Shown here: one piece after another, positions 1 to 8,837 of the stretch
Position numbering within the stretch: position 1 is the first letter of the stretch
How the letters are laid out: every line of letters begins with the position of its first letter
Origin: Streptomyces sp. NBC_01298
GTDB taxonomy: Bacteria > Actinomycetota > Actinomycetes > Streptomycetales > Streptomycetaceae
Assembly: GCF_035978755.1 (NCBI RefSeq)
Contig: NZ_CP108414.1
Coordinates: forward strand, 248,001-312,000
Length of the DNA stretch: 64,000 nt
Reading direction: 5' to 3'
Program-made: the position numbers and the translations under genes
Notes under the pieces: generated by a model
The model's database searches: none
What the model was told of the DNA's origin: nothing
What the model saw: the letters and a program-made list of their open reading frames with translations, nothing else

Positions 1-2
1 AC

Positions 3-1409
3 CGCGTCATCGTGGCCATGAGCGCCTTCAGCGCCACGGTGCTGTGGCTGCCGACCGTCCTGTTCTCGGCCACCGTGCCCCTGCCCGGCCCGCTCGTACC
101 GTGCGCCCCGGACTGTCCGCGCAACGTGCTCCTCATCGAGGACCTCCCGCAGGTCGCCGACGGATTCCTCACGGCCTTCCGCTGGCTGAGCGCCGCGATC
201 CTGCTCGCGGCCGCGCTCTCCCTCCTGGACCGGCTGGTCCACTCCAGTCCCGGTGCCCGCCGGACCCTGGCGCCGCTGCTCGTCGTATCCATCCTGCGCA
301 CCCTGGCCGTGGCCGTGTTCGTCGTCACGAACGGTGCGCTGCTGTCGGGGCAGGTGCTGGTACCGCTGTTCTGGGCGGTGCCCCTCGCCATGCTCCTCGG
401 GCTGCTGCTGGCACGGCTGCACGCGGCGGGCGTGCTCCTGCGACTGGTGTCGGGGCTCCAGCACCGGCCGGACGCGGACGCGCTGCGGCTGGTCATGGCC
501 ACGGCGCTGCGGGACCCGGGCCTCGACATCGTCTACCGGCTGGCGGACGGGTCCCGCTGGGCGGACTCCGCCGGGGTCCTGCACCGCGAGGTGCCGTTGT
601 CCCGTCCCGGGCAGGCGGTGACCGCCGTCGACGGCAGCGACGGGCGGCCGCTCGCGTGCGTCGTGCACGACGAGGTGCTGCTGGACCAGCCGGCGCTGCT
701 GGCGGCCGTCACCCAGAGCGTCCGGCTGGCCCTGGAGACCAACCGGGACGCGGCGGAGCTGGCGCTGTCCGGAGCGCGGATCGCCGACGCGCACAGCAGT
801 GCGCGCCGGGTGATCGAACGCGATCTGCACGACGGCGCCCAGCAGCGGCTCATCGCCCTGCGGATGAAGGTGAGCGTCCTCGCTCGGCTGCTGCCGCAGG
901 ACGCGCGGCGCGCGGCGCAGCTGGCCGGGGAACTCGGCCCGGACGTGGACGCCGCCCTACAGGAGATTCGGGACGTCGCGCACGGAGCGGGCCCCCGGTT
1001 GCTGCACGCGGAGGGAGTGGCCGTCGCCCTCGCCGACGCGATCGGGCGGTTCCCGGAGTCGGTGTCCCTGCGGGCCGAGCGCATCGGCCGGTACTCCGGC
1101 GCGGTGGAGAGCGCGGTGTACTTCACCTGCGTGGAAGCCGTACAGAACGCCGTCAAGCACGCGGGGCCGTCGAGTACGGTCGCCGTCGAGCTGACGGATG
1201 ACGGGCATCGCCTGTCGTTCGCGGTACGGGACGACGGGCCCGGCCTGTCACCCGCCGGCCCGGCCGGATCCGGCGCGGCGCACGGCACGGGTCTGGCCTC
1301 CATGCGGGCCCGCATGGAGGCCTGCGGTGGAGAGGTGAGCATCGTCGGGCGCCCGGGAGAAGGCACCGAGGTGTGCGGTCACGTCCCGCTGCGCCGCGCG
1401 GGCCCCTGA
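3..1409 (+). CDS. Sensor histidine kinase, NarL/DesK type, 5' end outside window
   Basis: The reading frame is already open at the window edge (codons from base 3), so the N-terminus is missing; the GTG at 12 is just the first possible start inside the window. The visible part has about four hydrophobic membrane segments (roughly residues 1-145 counted from base 12), then a HisKA_3 dimerisation motif ERDLHDGAQQRL with the phospho-acceptor His near residue 273, an N-box EAVQNAVKHAG near 381 and a G-box DDGPGL near 406. Known role of the family: autophosphorylation on His and transfer to a LuxR-type response regulator. No regulator follows it, so the partner is probably upstream of the window. 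The stimulus is unknown. Confidence 0.9.
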   Translation, partial: RVIVAMSAFSATVLWLPTVLFSATVPLPGPLVPCAPDCPRNVLLIEDLPQVADGFLTAFRWLSAAILLAAALSLLDRLVHSSPGARRTLAPLLVVSILRTLAVAVFVVTNGALLSGQVLVPLFWAVPLAMLLGLLLARLHAAGVLLRLVSGLQHRPDADALRLVMATALRDPGLDIVYRLADGSRWADSAGVLHREVPLSRPGQAVTAVDGSDGRPLACVVHDEVLLDQPALLAAVTQSVRLALETNRDAAELALSGARIADAHSSARRVIERDLHDGAQQRLIALRMKVSVLARLLPQDARRAAQLAGELGPDVDAALQEIRDVAHGAGPRLLHAEGVAVALADAIGRFPESVSLRAERIGRYSGAVESAVYFTCVEAVQNAVKHAGPSSTVAVELTDDGHRLSFAVRDDGPGLSPAGPAGSGAAHGTGLASMRARMEACGGEVSIVGRPGEGTEVCGHVPLRRAGP

Positions 1410-1544
1410 CCCGGGGACCGCGCGGCTCGGTCCCCCGCCGGCGAAGACACCAGAAAACCGAACCCCCCTGGTACGGGCCACTGCCTTGGGCGGCCCCCCG
1501 GCTTCGGCGAGGCTTCGGCCGACGACGAAGTCAGGAGATCTCCC

Positions 1545-3230
1545 ATGCGCAACCGCGTGCACAAGCGATGGCTCGTCCCGGTGGCGGCCGCCGCCCTCGC
1601 CGGGGCGTTGGCCGGCGCGATGCCCGCCGCCTCGGCGGGCACCCCGTCCCCGCGGGCAGACCGCGCGCCGAAGCCGGTCGCGGCCGCCCCGTCCCTGGTC
1701 GGGGGGCCCGGCAGCGACTGTTTCTGGTACTACGGCGGGATCGGTGCGGATCCCCTGTTCAACATCGCCTATCCCGATGCCGGCGCCGTCTACTGGGCCG
1801 CCTACTACCGCCGCCCCGCGGGATCGAAGCTGACGCTGGAGGGCACCTACCCGCACGCGCGCTACTTCTCCTTCATCTCGCGCCTCGGCCAGCCGGTGGA
1901 CGGCATCGCGGACTACCAGATCGCACCCGACGCGGGCTCCGCCAACCCGTACTCCCCCGGTGCCCGCCGCAACACCCCCGAGAAGAAGCGCGGCTACACC
2001 GTGTCCTTCGACCACGCGGCCAACTACGACGCGGCCACGGGGAAGCCCGAGTTCACCATCCGCGACCCGCGCAACGACGAGCCGCGGCGCAATGCCCTGC
2101 GCACCATTCCCACGGCCTCCCTCGGCCAGACGCCCCTGGGCGTCGAGACCGGTTCGGACGGCGTCCGGTACGAGACCGACCTCGTCCTCATGCGGGTCTA
2201 CGTCCCGGACCGCGGCAAGGACATCACCGGCGGCGTCGGCATGCCCCGGCCGGCCCTGACCCTCGCCGACGGGACGAAGCTGACCGGCCAGGCCGCCTGC
2301 GACGCGATGGACTCCGAGTCGAAGGACCACGCCCGCCTCAACAACGGGGCGACCCGTCTGCCGGACCCCTCGTCGATGACGCTGAACGAAGCCACGTACA
2401 GCGCCCTGCGGTACCCCGACCGGATCCCCGACAGCGCCGACATGCTGCCGAACACCCCGGGCGTCCAGGTCCAGGTCTTCCCGCCGGCCGGGCCGAAGAC
2501 ACCGAAGTCGTACCCGAGCCCGCCGCCCGGCGTGCTGTTCCAGACCAAGCGCGCGGTGGGACCCGCCTTCCCCGCCGCGTACACCCCCGGCACGGGCACG
2601 GACGCCGCGCGCACGACCAAGTGGACGGCCCAGTACGACCGCTCGTACCTGCTCCAGACCTGGACCGGTGACGACGCGGTCGGAGCGAATCCCGCGCCCG
2701 GCCGGACGGGCGGCGGTTTCTTCCCGAACATCCACAACAACTACATGCGCACCGTTCTGAGCGGCAAGCTCGGCCAGGTGGCCGTCGTCAAGGGCAAGCT
2801 GCCCACCGCCGCCTCCACGCATGACCGCGACCCCGTCATGGGCTCCGGCCAGGTGCGCTACGCCTCCTTCTGCGTCAACGAGTCCGTGTACACCACGCGC
2901 GTCATGGGCTGCGTGTACGACGAAGAGGTTCCGGTGGACCGGAACGGCGACTACACGGTCGTGGTCAGCCTGGACCAGGACCGGCCGCGGAACGCGCGCA
3001 CCGCGTGCGGGGTCGCCTACATCGAACGGACGGCGCGCGGAGACGGGTATCAGGATCAGGACTTCGCCTGGTTCCAGATCCGCAACATGCTGCCCGACAC
3101 CGGCTTCCACCAGGCGGTCCAGAACACGAAGGTCCCCGGCGACGAGGCTGCGGCGATGGGCCCCCACCTGCCCGACGTCACGTACATGAGCACGGACCAG
3201 TTCGAGGCCAAGGGCTGCGCCCGCCGCTGA
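1545..3230 (+). CDS. Secreted protein of unknown function, 561 aa
   Basis: The ATG is preceded by AGGAG with about 7 bases spacing. The first about 31 residues form a signal peptide (basic start, hydrophobic core, cleavage likely after AASA). The mature protein is rich in aromatic and Pro residues, with segments such as YPHARYFSFISRLG (near 105) that recall DUF1214/DUF1254-like secreted beta-rich proteins, but I cannot assign it firmly. Cysteines occur in mature positions and could form disulfides, fitting export. It stands alone between the kinase and a convergent membrane-protein gene only 6 bp away. Function is not recognised. Confidence 0.8.
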   Translation: MRNRVHKRWLVPVAAAALAGALAGAMPAASAGTPSPRADRAPKPVAAAPSLVGGPGSDCFWYYGGIGADPLFNIAYPDAGAVYWAAYYRRPAGSKLTLEGTYPHARYFSFISRLGQPVDGIADYQIAPDAGSANPYSPGARRNTPEKKRGYTVSFDHAANYDAATGKPEFTIRDPRNDEPRRNALRTIPTASLGQTPLGVETGSDGVRYETDLVLMRVYVPDRGKDITGGVGMPRPALTLADGTKLTGQAACDAMDSESKDHARLNNGATRLPDPSSMTLNEATYSALRYPDRIPDSADMLPNTPGVQVQVFPPAGPKTPKSYPSPPPGVLFQTKRAVGPAFPAAYTPGTGTDAARTTKWTAQYDRSYLLQTWTGDDAVGANPAPGRTGGGFFPNIHNNYMRTVLSGKLGQVAVVKGKLPTAASTHDRDPVMGSGQVRYASFCVNESVYTTRVMGCVYDEEVPVDRNGDYTVVVSLDQDRPRNARTACGVAYIERTARGDGYQDQDFAWFQIRNMLPDTGFHQAVQNTKVPGDEAAAMGPHLPDVTYMSTDQFEAKGCARR

Positions 3231-3236
3231 CGCCCG

Positions 3237-4337
3237 CTAGGAACGCGTCGCCCTTGCGCATGCGTCGCCGGAGGACTCGCCCCGTACGACCGGTCCGCTG
3301 CGGTCGTACGGGTCGACCTCCGTGCCCGGCTCGGTCGGCTGGCCGTCCGTGCCGAAGGGCGGCGTGAGGTACCCGGTGGGGGCGCCGCAGCCGCCGTTGG
3401 TCATGTCGTAGTTGTACGAGACGATCGAGAAGGTGCCGGGTGCGGAGAGGACCTTGTCGGGGTCGTCCCAGCTCAGGACCAGTTCGCGCCGGACGATCGT
3501 GCGCACGATGTCGTCGTCGCCGCCCCCGCCCGCGCGGGTGACCGGGTAGACGAAGGTGACGTCGGCGGTGACCTGGAGCCCGCCGTACTCGCCTTCCTGG
3601 TAGGTGAGCCGGCCGCGGGTCTTCACGACGTCGCCGGCCAATTGGGCGTGGGAGGGCCGGAAGCGGCTGAAGAGGAAGAGGGGGTCGTTCTTCTCGCTCG
3701 GGCTGCTGAAGGCGGTTGCCAGAAGGCGCTGGGCGTCCTTCTGGTGCGGGTTGATCAGGGCGATCGCCTTCTCGGGGCGTTCGCCCCGCAGCACCCCGGG
3801 GTCCAGGTTGGAGGCTACGAGGAAGTCCCGGCTCCGTGCCAGGGCCCGTTCGACCTCGGCGGCGCTCATCCGGCCGACGGCGGCCGCCTCCGGCACGGTG
3901 ATCCCGGCTTCCCCGCTCGCCCAGCTCTCCGCAGGTGAGCCGCGGAACGGCTCGTCCCTGGTGGGGCGTTCGGCGGCCGCGGCCGGGGGCGCCTGCGTAG
4001 GGCGGGCGGTTTCACCCGCCAGCGGTGCGGAGCCGGAGCCCCCACCGGCAAACAGGTCCACGACCCGGTCCGGCGCGAGGGCCACCACCAGCAGCGCGAG
4101 CGAGAGCAGCAGCCCCGCCGCGTACCAGCCCTTGCGCCGCTTGGGCCGCGAGGGAGTGTAGGTGCGCCAGCCCGCCGGGGCGGCCGCGGACTCCGAGCGC
4201 AGCCGTCTCGTCACGGCTCGAGCCCGCGCGGAGGGTTCCTTGGGGGCGTCGGCGGTACCGGCCACCGACTCGCGCAGGAACCTCTCCCACTCCTCGTCCG
4301 ATCTGGAAGAACCGTCCGGCTCCGTACCCGCGCCCAT
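3237..4337 (-). CDS. Single-pass membrane protein with extracytoplasmic domain, unknown function
   Basis: The ATG at 4337 was chosen because a GGGGG ribosome site lies about 6 bases upstream; the frame is open further up to 4526 but that extension looks non-coding. The 366-aa product starts with an acidic cytoplasmic stretch (SDEEWERFL), a basic run (PSRPKRRKG, 62-70), one membrane helix (about 71-88), a Ala/Pro/Ser-rich linker and a C-terminal domain of about 250 residues expected outside the cell, with a segment INPHQKDAQRLL near 214 and a beta-rich end. The shape (short cytoplasmic head, one helix, outer domain) is common in Streptomyces conserved membrane proteins. No catalytic motif was seen. 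Confidence 0.8.
   Translation of the reverse strand: MGAGTEPDGSSRSDEEWERFLRESVAGTADAPKEPSARARAVTRRLRSESAAAPAGWRTYTPSRPKRRKGWYAAGLLLSLALLVVALAPDRVVDLFAGGGSGSAPLAGETARPTQAPPAAAAERPTRDEPFRGSPAESWASGEAGITVPEAAAVGRMSAAEVERALARSRDFLVASNLDPGVLRGERPEKAIALINPHQKDAQRLLATAFSSPSEKNDPLFLFSRFRPSHAQLAGDVVKTRGRLTYQEGEYGGLQVTADVTFVYPVTRAGGGGDDDIVRTIVRRELVLSWDDPDKVLSAPGTFSIVSYNYDMTNGGCGAPTGYLTPPFGTDGQPTEPGTEVDPYDRSGPVVRGESSGDACARATRS
3281..3312. terminator. Perfect 12-bp-arm hairpin between convergent genes
   Basis: CCCGTACGACCG (3281-3292) and its exact complement CGGTCGTACGGG (3301-3312) flank an 8-base loop. It lies 50 bp past the stop of the secreted-protein gene but inside the last codons of the convergent gene at 3237-4337. 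It would form an RNA stem on either strand. There is no T tract, as is common in high-GC actinobacteria. A terminator role is inferred. Confidence 0.6.
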
Positions 4338-4550
4338 CCCCAAGCCCCCGTTGATCTGCGGTAAGTCGAAAATGGTCCATCCCTCGAACCATGTTCGAAT
4401 CATGACACGGGGGATCCGGCGGCGATCTCTCGGCCCCGGACAGGAGCGCGAAGGCGCGGAACTCGCCCTGCCCTGCACATGTACGGGGACTCCTGCCCGC
4501 GGACCCGGCGCCGGTACCCCGTCCACGGGCCGGGCCGGGTCCGCGGGACC

Positions 4551-4976
4551 TCAGAGCAGGTTCCGTACGAGGCTCCCCACGACGCGTCCCGCCGCCGCTC
4601 CGAGCGCGCCCGCCAGCGCGTCGGTGAGGTGCCCGAGCCACGAGCGGAAGGACGCCTCGCCCGCCCGCCGGATCTCGGCGAGGTCGCGGCCCTGCTGGAC
4701 CAGGATCTCCACCAGCAGGGTGGCGACCCGGATGATCTCCCGCAGGGCGGCCTCCACCTCGGCCGCCTCGAAGCGACGCCCGCAAGCGCAGTGGAACCGC
4801 GTCTCCCACACGCTCCAGGTCCCCCGGCAGCCCGAGCACCGGACCCGCGCCGCGTTCGGGTCCACGTCCAGCGTGCCGCCGTCCCGGCCTCCGGCCGGGC
4901 AGTCCCGGTGCCTGCTCGCACTCCACGCGCGGGAGCAGACCGGACAAGCCGGGAAGGGGAACTCCACCCACGTCAT
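4551..4976 (-). CDS. Zinc-ribbon protein with SFRxW helical tail, GTPase operon gene 3
   Basis: 141 aa. The ATG at 4976 overlaps the previous gene's TGA (ATGA, 4973-4976), so it is translationally coupled; open frame further upstream is a shadow. The N-terminal half has cysteine pairs CPVC (11-14), C26, CSGC (47-50) and CAC (63-65), which look like one or two zinc ribbons. The second half is helical: an EIIRVATLLVEILVQQ stretch (about 80-95) followed by SFRSWLGHLTDALAGALG (109-126). The latter matches SFRLWVDSVAQRLSAALG in the neighbouring gene product, so the two small proteins share a domain. Function is unknown; the zinc ribbon suggests an adaptor or nucleic-acid/protein binding part. Confidence 0.8.
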   Translation of the reverse strand: MTWVEFPFPACPVCSRAWSASRHRDCPAGGRDGGTLDVDPNAARVRCSGCRGTWSVWETRFHCACGRRFEAAEVEAALREIIRVATLLVEILVQQGRDLAEIRRAGEASFRSWLGHLTDALAGALGAAAGRVVGSLVRNLL

Positions 4977-5296
4977 GCGCGTGCTCCTCGGGGCCGATCG
5001 GCGGGCGGCGGCACCTTGCGCGCCCTGCGGTATCCGTCGTGGTAGGCGTCGGCGAAGGTGTGGCCCGCGCGCCGCGCGATCGAGCCGACGTCGTCGAAGA
5101 ACGCGTGGACCCGCGCCAGTGAAAGGCCCAGGGCTGCCGAGAGGCGCTGGGCCACGCTGTCGACCCACAGGCGGAAGGAGACGTCCGAGAGCCGGACGAT
5201 CTCGCCCATGTTGTCCTCGTCCTCCTTCATGGCGTCCCACACGCGTTGGAGCAGGTCGTCGAAGTCCACCTCGGCGCCCGCGGGTTCCGTGTTCAT
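4973..5296 (-). CDS. Small helical SFRxW protein, GTPase operon gene 2
   Basis: 107 aa. The ATG at 5296 overlaps the stop of the GTPase gene by 4 bp (ATGA). The protein is mostly helical, acidic at the N-terminus (EVDFDDLLQRVWDAMKEDED), with a core EIVRLSDVSFRLWVDS (32-47) and ALGLSLARV (55-63), and a basic Pro/Arg tail (KVPPPADRPRGARA). The EI..R....SFR.W.......L..ALG....RV pattern is repeated in gene 3 of the operon (residues 101-132 there). No membrane segment, signal peptide or enzyme motif is visible. It is likely a partner of the GTPase; this is inference from coupling and shared domain only. Confidence 0.8.
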   Translation of the reverse strand: MNTEPAGAEVDFDDLLQRVWDAMKEDEDNMGEIVRLSDVSFRLWVDSVAQRLSAALGLSLARVHAFFDDVGSIARRAGHTFADAYHDGYRRARKVPPPADRPRGARA

Positions 5297-6390
5297 CGGC
5301 CGCTCTCCTGCTCCACGCGCCGCGTGAACTCCAGGAACAGGGCCCGGTCCTGGCACAGCTCGCGCCACTTGTCCTCCGGCAGCGCGGCGAACGCCTCGGA
5401 GAGGCGGACGTTGGCGGCGGTGGCGGGGATGTGCGCGCGGGTGGGGGTGGCCGCGTGGCGGGGCCCGGTGTCGACCGCGGCGGCCCGTGCCGCTTGCGCG
5501 GACTGTGCGGCCTGCGCCGCCTGCGCCGCCTGCGCCGCCTGCGCCGCCTGTGCGGCCTCGACCGCGGCCTGGGGCCGGACTTCGGCGAGCATCCGTGCCG
5601 AGGCGGCCTTCAACAGTTTCCGGTCCACCTTGGCCGTGAAGTCCGCGAGGTCCATCCGCCGCTCCAGTACCCAGCGCCGCTGCTGCGGGACCGCCCGCAT
5701 CATCTCCTTGAAGAGCGCCGTCAGGTTGTAGTGCTGGCGCGCCGAGTAGGTCACCACCCCGCCCTGCCAGGCGGGCAGGACCCGCACGATCTTCTCGGTG
5801 AAGTCGGCGGCCCGTTCCCGCAGGACCTCCAACTGGCGTGCGGACGGCAGGTTCGCGCTCCGGTTCCAGTCGTGCGGATCGACCTCGTCGGCCTTGTTCA
5901 GGGCGAGCACCAGCCGCTCGGACAGGTCCGGGGCGCCCTCGTCGACGAGCTCCAGGAGCGCCTGCTGGACGAGCTGGACGCTACGGTCCTCGGCCGGGTG
6001 GACCCAGACGATCGCGTCGGCCGTCGGCAGGACGCGCAGGTAAAGGTCCAGGTAACGGCGATAGTTGGCCAGGTCGTCACCGATGCCCGGCATGTCGACC
6101 ACCTCCAGCACGCCGCGCCGTCCGCTGACCTCCTCGACCGGGATGGCGTAGGCGTGGTCGGTGGTCGCCCGGGTGTGTCCGACCGGCTGGCCCGCGTTGA
6201 AGAGGGCGTTGACTGTGGTCGACTTGCCGACGCCGGCTTCCCCGATGAGGACCAGGCGGGGCGGGCGCTCCGCGTCGAGGGCCGCGTCGTACCCCCGTAC
6301 CAGCGCCTCCTGTTCGGCCGGGGTGAGGGCGTCGGACCGACCCGACGCCGCTTGCAGTTCCTTGCGGAAGGTGTGGACGAGCCTCTTCAC
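5293..6390 (-). CDS. Era/IRG-like P-loop GTPase with Ala-Gln repeat, GTPase operon gene 1
   Basis: 365 aa. GTG start at 6390 with AGGGAG about 5 bases upstream. All GTPase motifs are present: G1 GEAGVGKST (50-58), a TRATT switch region (73-77), G3 DMPGIG (99-104), G4 NKAD (165-168) and G5 TYSAR (214-218). The family (MMR_HSR1/Era-like) hydrolyses GTP to drive assembly or membrane events. After the G domain come helices and an Ala-Gln run (about 277-305), likely a coiled coil or flexible linker, then a C-terminal piece with KWRELCQDRALFLEF. It heads an operon of three genes with two consecutive ATGA overlaps. No ribosome-binding KH domain is seen, so it is not Era itself. Confidence 0.9.
   Translation of the reverse strand: MKRLVHTFRKELQAASGRSDALTPAEQEALVRGYDAALDAERPPRLVLIGEAGVGKSTTVNALFNAGQPVGHTRATTDHAYAIPVEEVSGRRGVLEVVDMPGIGDDLANYRRYLDLYLRVLPTADAIVWVHPAEDRSVQLVQQALLELVDEGAPDLSERLVLALNKADEVDPHDWNRSANLPSARQLEVLRERAADFTEKIVRVLPAWQGGVVTYSARQHYNLTALFKEMMRAVPQQRRWVLERRMDLADFTAKVDRKLLKAASARMLAEVRPQAAVEAAQAAQAAQAAQAAQAAQSAQAARAAAVDTGPRHAATPTRAHIPATAANVRLSEAFAALPEDKWRELCQDRALFLEFTRRVEQESGR
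5511..5546. repeat. 9-bp tandem repeat inside GTPase gene
   Basis: Four perfect copies of CCTGCGCCG in a row, with decayed copies on both sides, encode the Ala-Ala-Gln repeats of the GTPase. The 9-bp period keeps the frame, so copy number can change without breaking the gene. Confidence 0.85.
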
Positions 6391-6487
6391 GGTGTCTCCC
6401 TGGTGAGGTGCGCCGGGAGAGGGCTCTGGGGTAGTTCCCCGGACCTCTCGGCACCCCTCGATGCTCCCGGCACCGCCCCCTCCTGGC

Positions 6488-6507
6488 TGTCCCCGGCAAT
6501 GGGGACA
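6488..6507 (-). terminator. Stem-loop after kinase gene, before GTPase operon
   Basis: TGTCCCC (6488-6494) and GGGGACA (6501-6507) form a 7-bp stem with a 6-base loop, 24 bp downstream of the kinase stop codon on the same strand and about 100 bp before the GTPase start. It may end the regulator-kinase transcript and separate it from the GTPase operon. No T tract. Confidence 0.45.
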
Positions 6508-6530
6508 ACCCCCTTGGGTCCGGGGCCGGT

Positions 6531-8837
6531 TCAGGCCGTACGGACGCGGGCCTCGACCCAGGTGGACTCCGCGGCGTCCTCCACGACCGCGCTGAGCCCG
6601 GCGACCGCCTCGTGCAGGGCTCCGGCCCTGCGCCGGTCCCCCGGCAGCACGACCAGCGCCGCGTCGACCGTGTCGGCCGAGGCCGTCACGCTGAGGACCA
6701 GCTCCCGCGGGGTGGGCCCGGTACCCAGGGCGGTGGTCAGCAGCAGGCGCAGCAGGGCGGGCGGGTGCGGGTCGTCGGCGTCCGACTGGATCGTGACGAC
6801 GCAGCCCGCGGTGCGCGCCGCGCTCAGCAGGTCGCGCGCCGGACGGTCGAGGACCCCGGGGATGTGGATCTCGTCCCGGACGGCGTAGCCGAGGAGACGG
6901 GCCGTATCGCCGACCTCGGGGTCCCGTGGCGAGCGGTGTCCGGTGGCGACGGCCTCGAGGAAGGGCAGGATCTCCTCCCCCAGGTCGGCGAGACGCCTGC
7001 GGTGCAGGGCCTCGCGGGCGTCGCGTACGGCCCGGCCCGCGAGGGCGGCGGCCCGGTCCGCGTTGGCGCGCGTGGTCACCGCGCCGAGGCGTGCGACCGT
7101 ACGGCCGATCGCCAGGCCCATGAACACGCCGAGAGCCGGGGCGGACAGGGCGGGGAGCGTCATGGCGACCGTGCCGCCGAGGGTGGGGGCGATCGGCGGG
7201 CCGGTGAGCACGAGGACGACGACGCCCGCCTGTTCGAGCGCCATGGCCGTCAACGCCTCCCACACGGGCCGCACGATCACCAGCATCGTCAGCAGCGGCG
7301 TCACCGCGCCGATCGGCCAGGAGGTGTAGTCGGCGAGGCCGGAGAGGGGCAGCACGAGGAAGCTGCCGAGCGCTCCCGCGACGGCGAACGCGCAGGCCGC
7401 CCGGGCGGCGGCCGGGCCGATCCCGTTCCGGGCCCGCAGCAGCAGGCCCACGGTGATCATGGCCAGGGCCGCGTACCAGGCCGTCAGCCAGAGCGCTCCG
7501 GGAACGTGCCGGGTGTGGATCACCGCGATGACCCCCATGACGAGGAGGAAGGGCAGGCAGACGGCGGCCAGCGGGCGTCGGACGTCGCCGATGGCGGCGT
7601 TCATCCGCTCCACCTTCAGGGAGACGTGCCGGGCCGTCCCCGCCGGCTGTTCGCCCTTCCGTCCCGATCGGTCCGGGGGCCGTACCCTCTGTCGTTCCGC
7701 TCCGGCGGGCGCCGGCCACTCCAGGTGTACGGCCGTTCCGCGTCCGGGCGTACTGAGGACCTCCGCGCGCCCGCCCACGGCCTCCATGCGCCGCAGCATC
7801 GAGCGGCGGACACCCACGGACGACGCCCTCAGCTCCTCCCTGACGAAGCCGGCGCCGTCGTCGGTGACGCACAGGAGGAAGCCCGTGCCGTGCTCCCGGG
7901 CCGTCAGGTCCACCCGTACGGTCCGGGCACGGGCGTGGTCGGCCACGTTGCGCAGGGCCTCCCGGGCCGCGCCGATCGTGGCCGTCGCCACCTCGTACGG
8001 GACTGTGGGGACCTCCCCGGCCACGATGCTCGCCTCGATCCCCCGCGGGGGATCGAGGCGACGGACCAGGGCCGCCAGATCGGTGCGGCCCCGGTCCCCC
8101 TCGCCGAGCCGGGTCCGGGCCCCGGCGATGGCCGCCGAGGCCCCGCGGGCCGCTTCGCGCACCCGGTCGACCGCGATCCCCGGTTGGGCGATGGCGCGCA
8201 GGGCGGCGCTGACCTCGTCGTGCAGCATCCCCTGGAAGTCCCGGTGGGCTTCGCGCCGGGCGGCGGCCCGCGCGGCTTCGGCGCGGGCCACCGCGGCCCG
8301 GCGCTCGGACCGGTCGGCGCCGTCGCCGGCGGCGCGCATGAGCGGAGCGAGGACCGCCCCGGCCGCCGCCGTGGCCAGGGGCGGCCAGATGCCCTCCACG
8401 GCCGCGGCCGGACCGTCGGCGGGCCAGCTGGTGCCGAGTTGGGCGCCGAGGGCCGCGAGGGCGGCGAGCCAGGACCATCGTCCGGAGGTCCGGGGCAGGA
8501 ACCCGGTGGCGAGGAGCACGGCGGGCACGGTCAGCATGCAGCGCTGCCCGATCACGACGTACGGCGAGCCTCCGGCGAGGACAAGGACGGGGTGCGCGAC
8601 CACGGCGAAGGCCAGGGCCGCCAGGGCGTCGGTCCCGTTCAGCCGGACCCGTACCCCCCGGACCACGAGGTGGATGTCGAGCGCGACGAAGGCGATCGCC
8701 ACCGCCGTCACGCCGGCCGGCGGCCGGTCGCCCGAGAGCGGGACCGTGGCCCAGTTGAGGGCGAAGAGGACCGAGACGGCGGCGACGGACCGGGAGAGCC
8801 CGGCCTCGACCCCGCCCCGGTAGGAGGTCCCTGTCAT
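6531..8837 (-). CDS. Double-module membrane histidine kinase-like protein
   Basis: 768 aa, about twice the usual size. Module 1: several membrane helices (about 15-170), a dimerisation segment QGMLHDEVSAALRAI with His206, N-box REALRNVADHA (Asn298) and G-box DDGAGF (326-331). Module 2: a second membrane region (about 420-580), helices, and a C-terminal domain (about 600-768) that has the layout of an ATPase domain but no recognisable N or G boxes, so it is probably a degenerate or regulatory copy. The start ATG overlaps the stop of the LuxR-type regulator gene by 4 bp, so the two form one coupled two-component operon. The signal is unknown. There is no stop between modules, so this is a true fusion. 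Confidence 0.85.
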   Translation of the reverse strand: MTGTSYRGGVEAGLSRSVAAVSVLFALNWATVPLSGDRPPAGVTAVAIAFVALDIHLVVRGVRVRLNGTDALAALAFAVVAHPVLVLAGGSPYVVIGQRCMLTVPAVLLATGFLPRTSGRWSWLAALAALGAQLGTSWPADGPAAAVEGIWPPLATAAAGAVLAPLMRAAGDGADRSERRAAVARAEAARAAARREAHRDFQGMLHDEVSAALRAIAQPGIAVDRVREAARGASAAIAGARTRLGEGDRGRTDLAALVRRLDPPRGIEASIVAGEVPTVPYEVATATIGAAREALRNVADHARARTVRVDLTAREHGTGFLLCVTDDGAGFVREELRASSVGVRRSMLRRMEAVGGRAEVLSTPGRGTAVHLEWPAPAGAERQRVRPPDRSGRKGEQPAGTARHVSLKVERMNAAIGDVRRPLAAVCLPFLLVMGVIAVIHTRHVPGALWLTAWYAALAMITVGLLLRARNGIGPAAARAACAFAVAGALGSFLVLPLSGLADYTSWPIGAVTPLLTMLVIVRPVWEALTAMALEQAGVVVLVLTGPPIAPTLGGTVAMTLPALSAPALGVFMGLAIGRTVARLGAVTTRANADRAAALAGRAVRDAREALHRRRLADLGEEILPFLEAVATGHRSPRDPEVGDTARLLGYAVRDEIHIPGVLDRPARDLLSAARTAGCVVTIQSDADDPHPPALLRLLLTTALGTGPTPRELVLSVTASADTVDAALVVLPGDRRRAGALHEAVAGLSAVVEDAAESTWVEARVRTA

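Noticed and set aside
5293..6390. GTPase as Era
   Set aside because: No KH domain and unusual operon partners; Era in actinobacteria sits in a different gene context.
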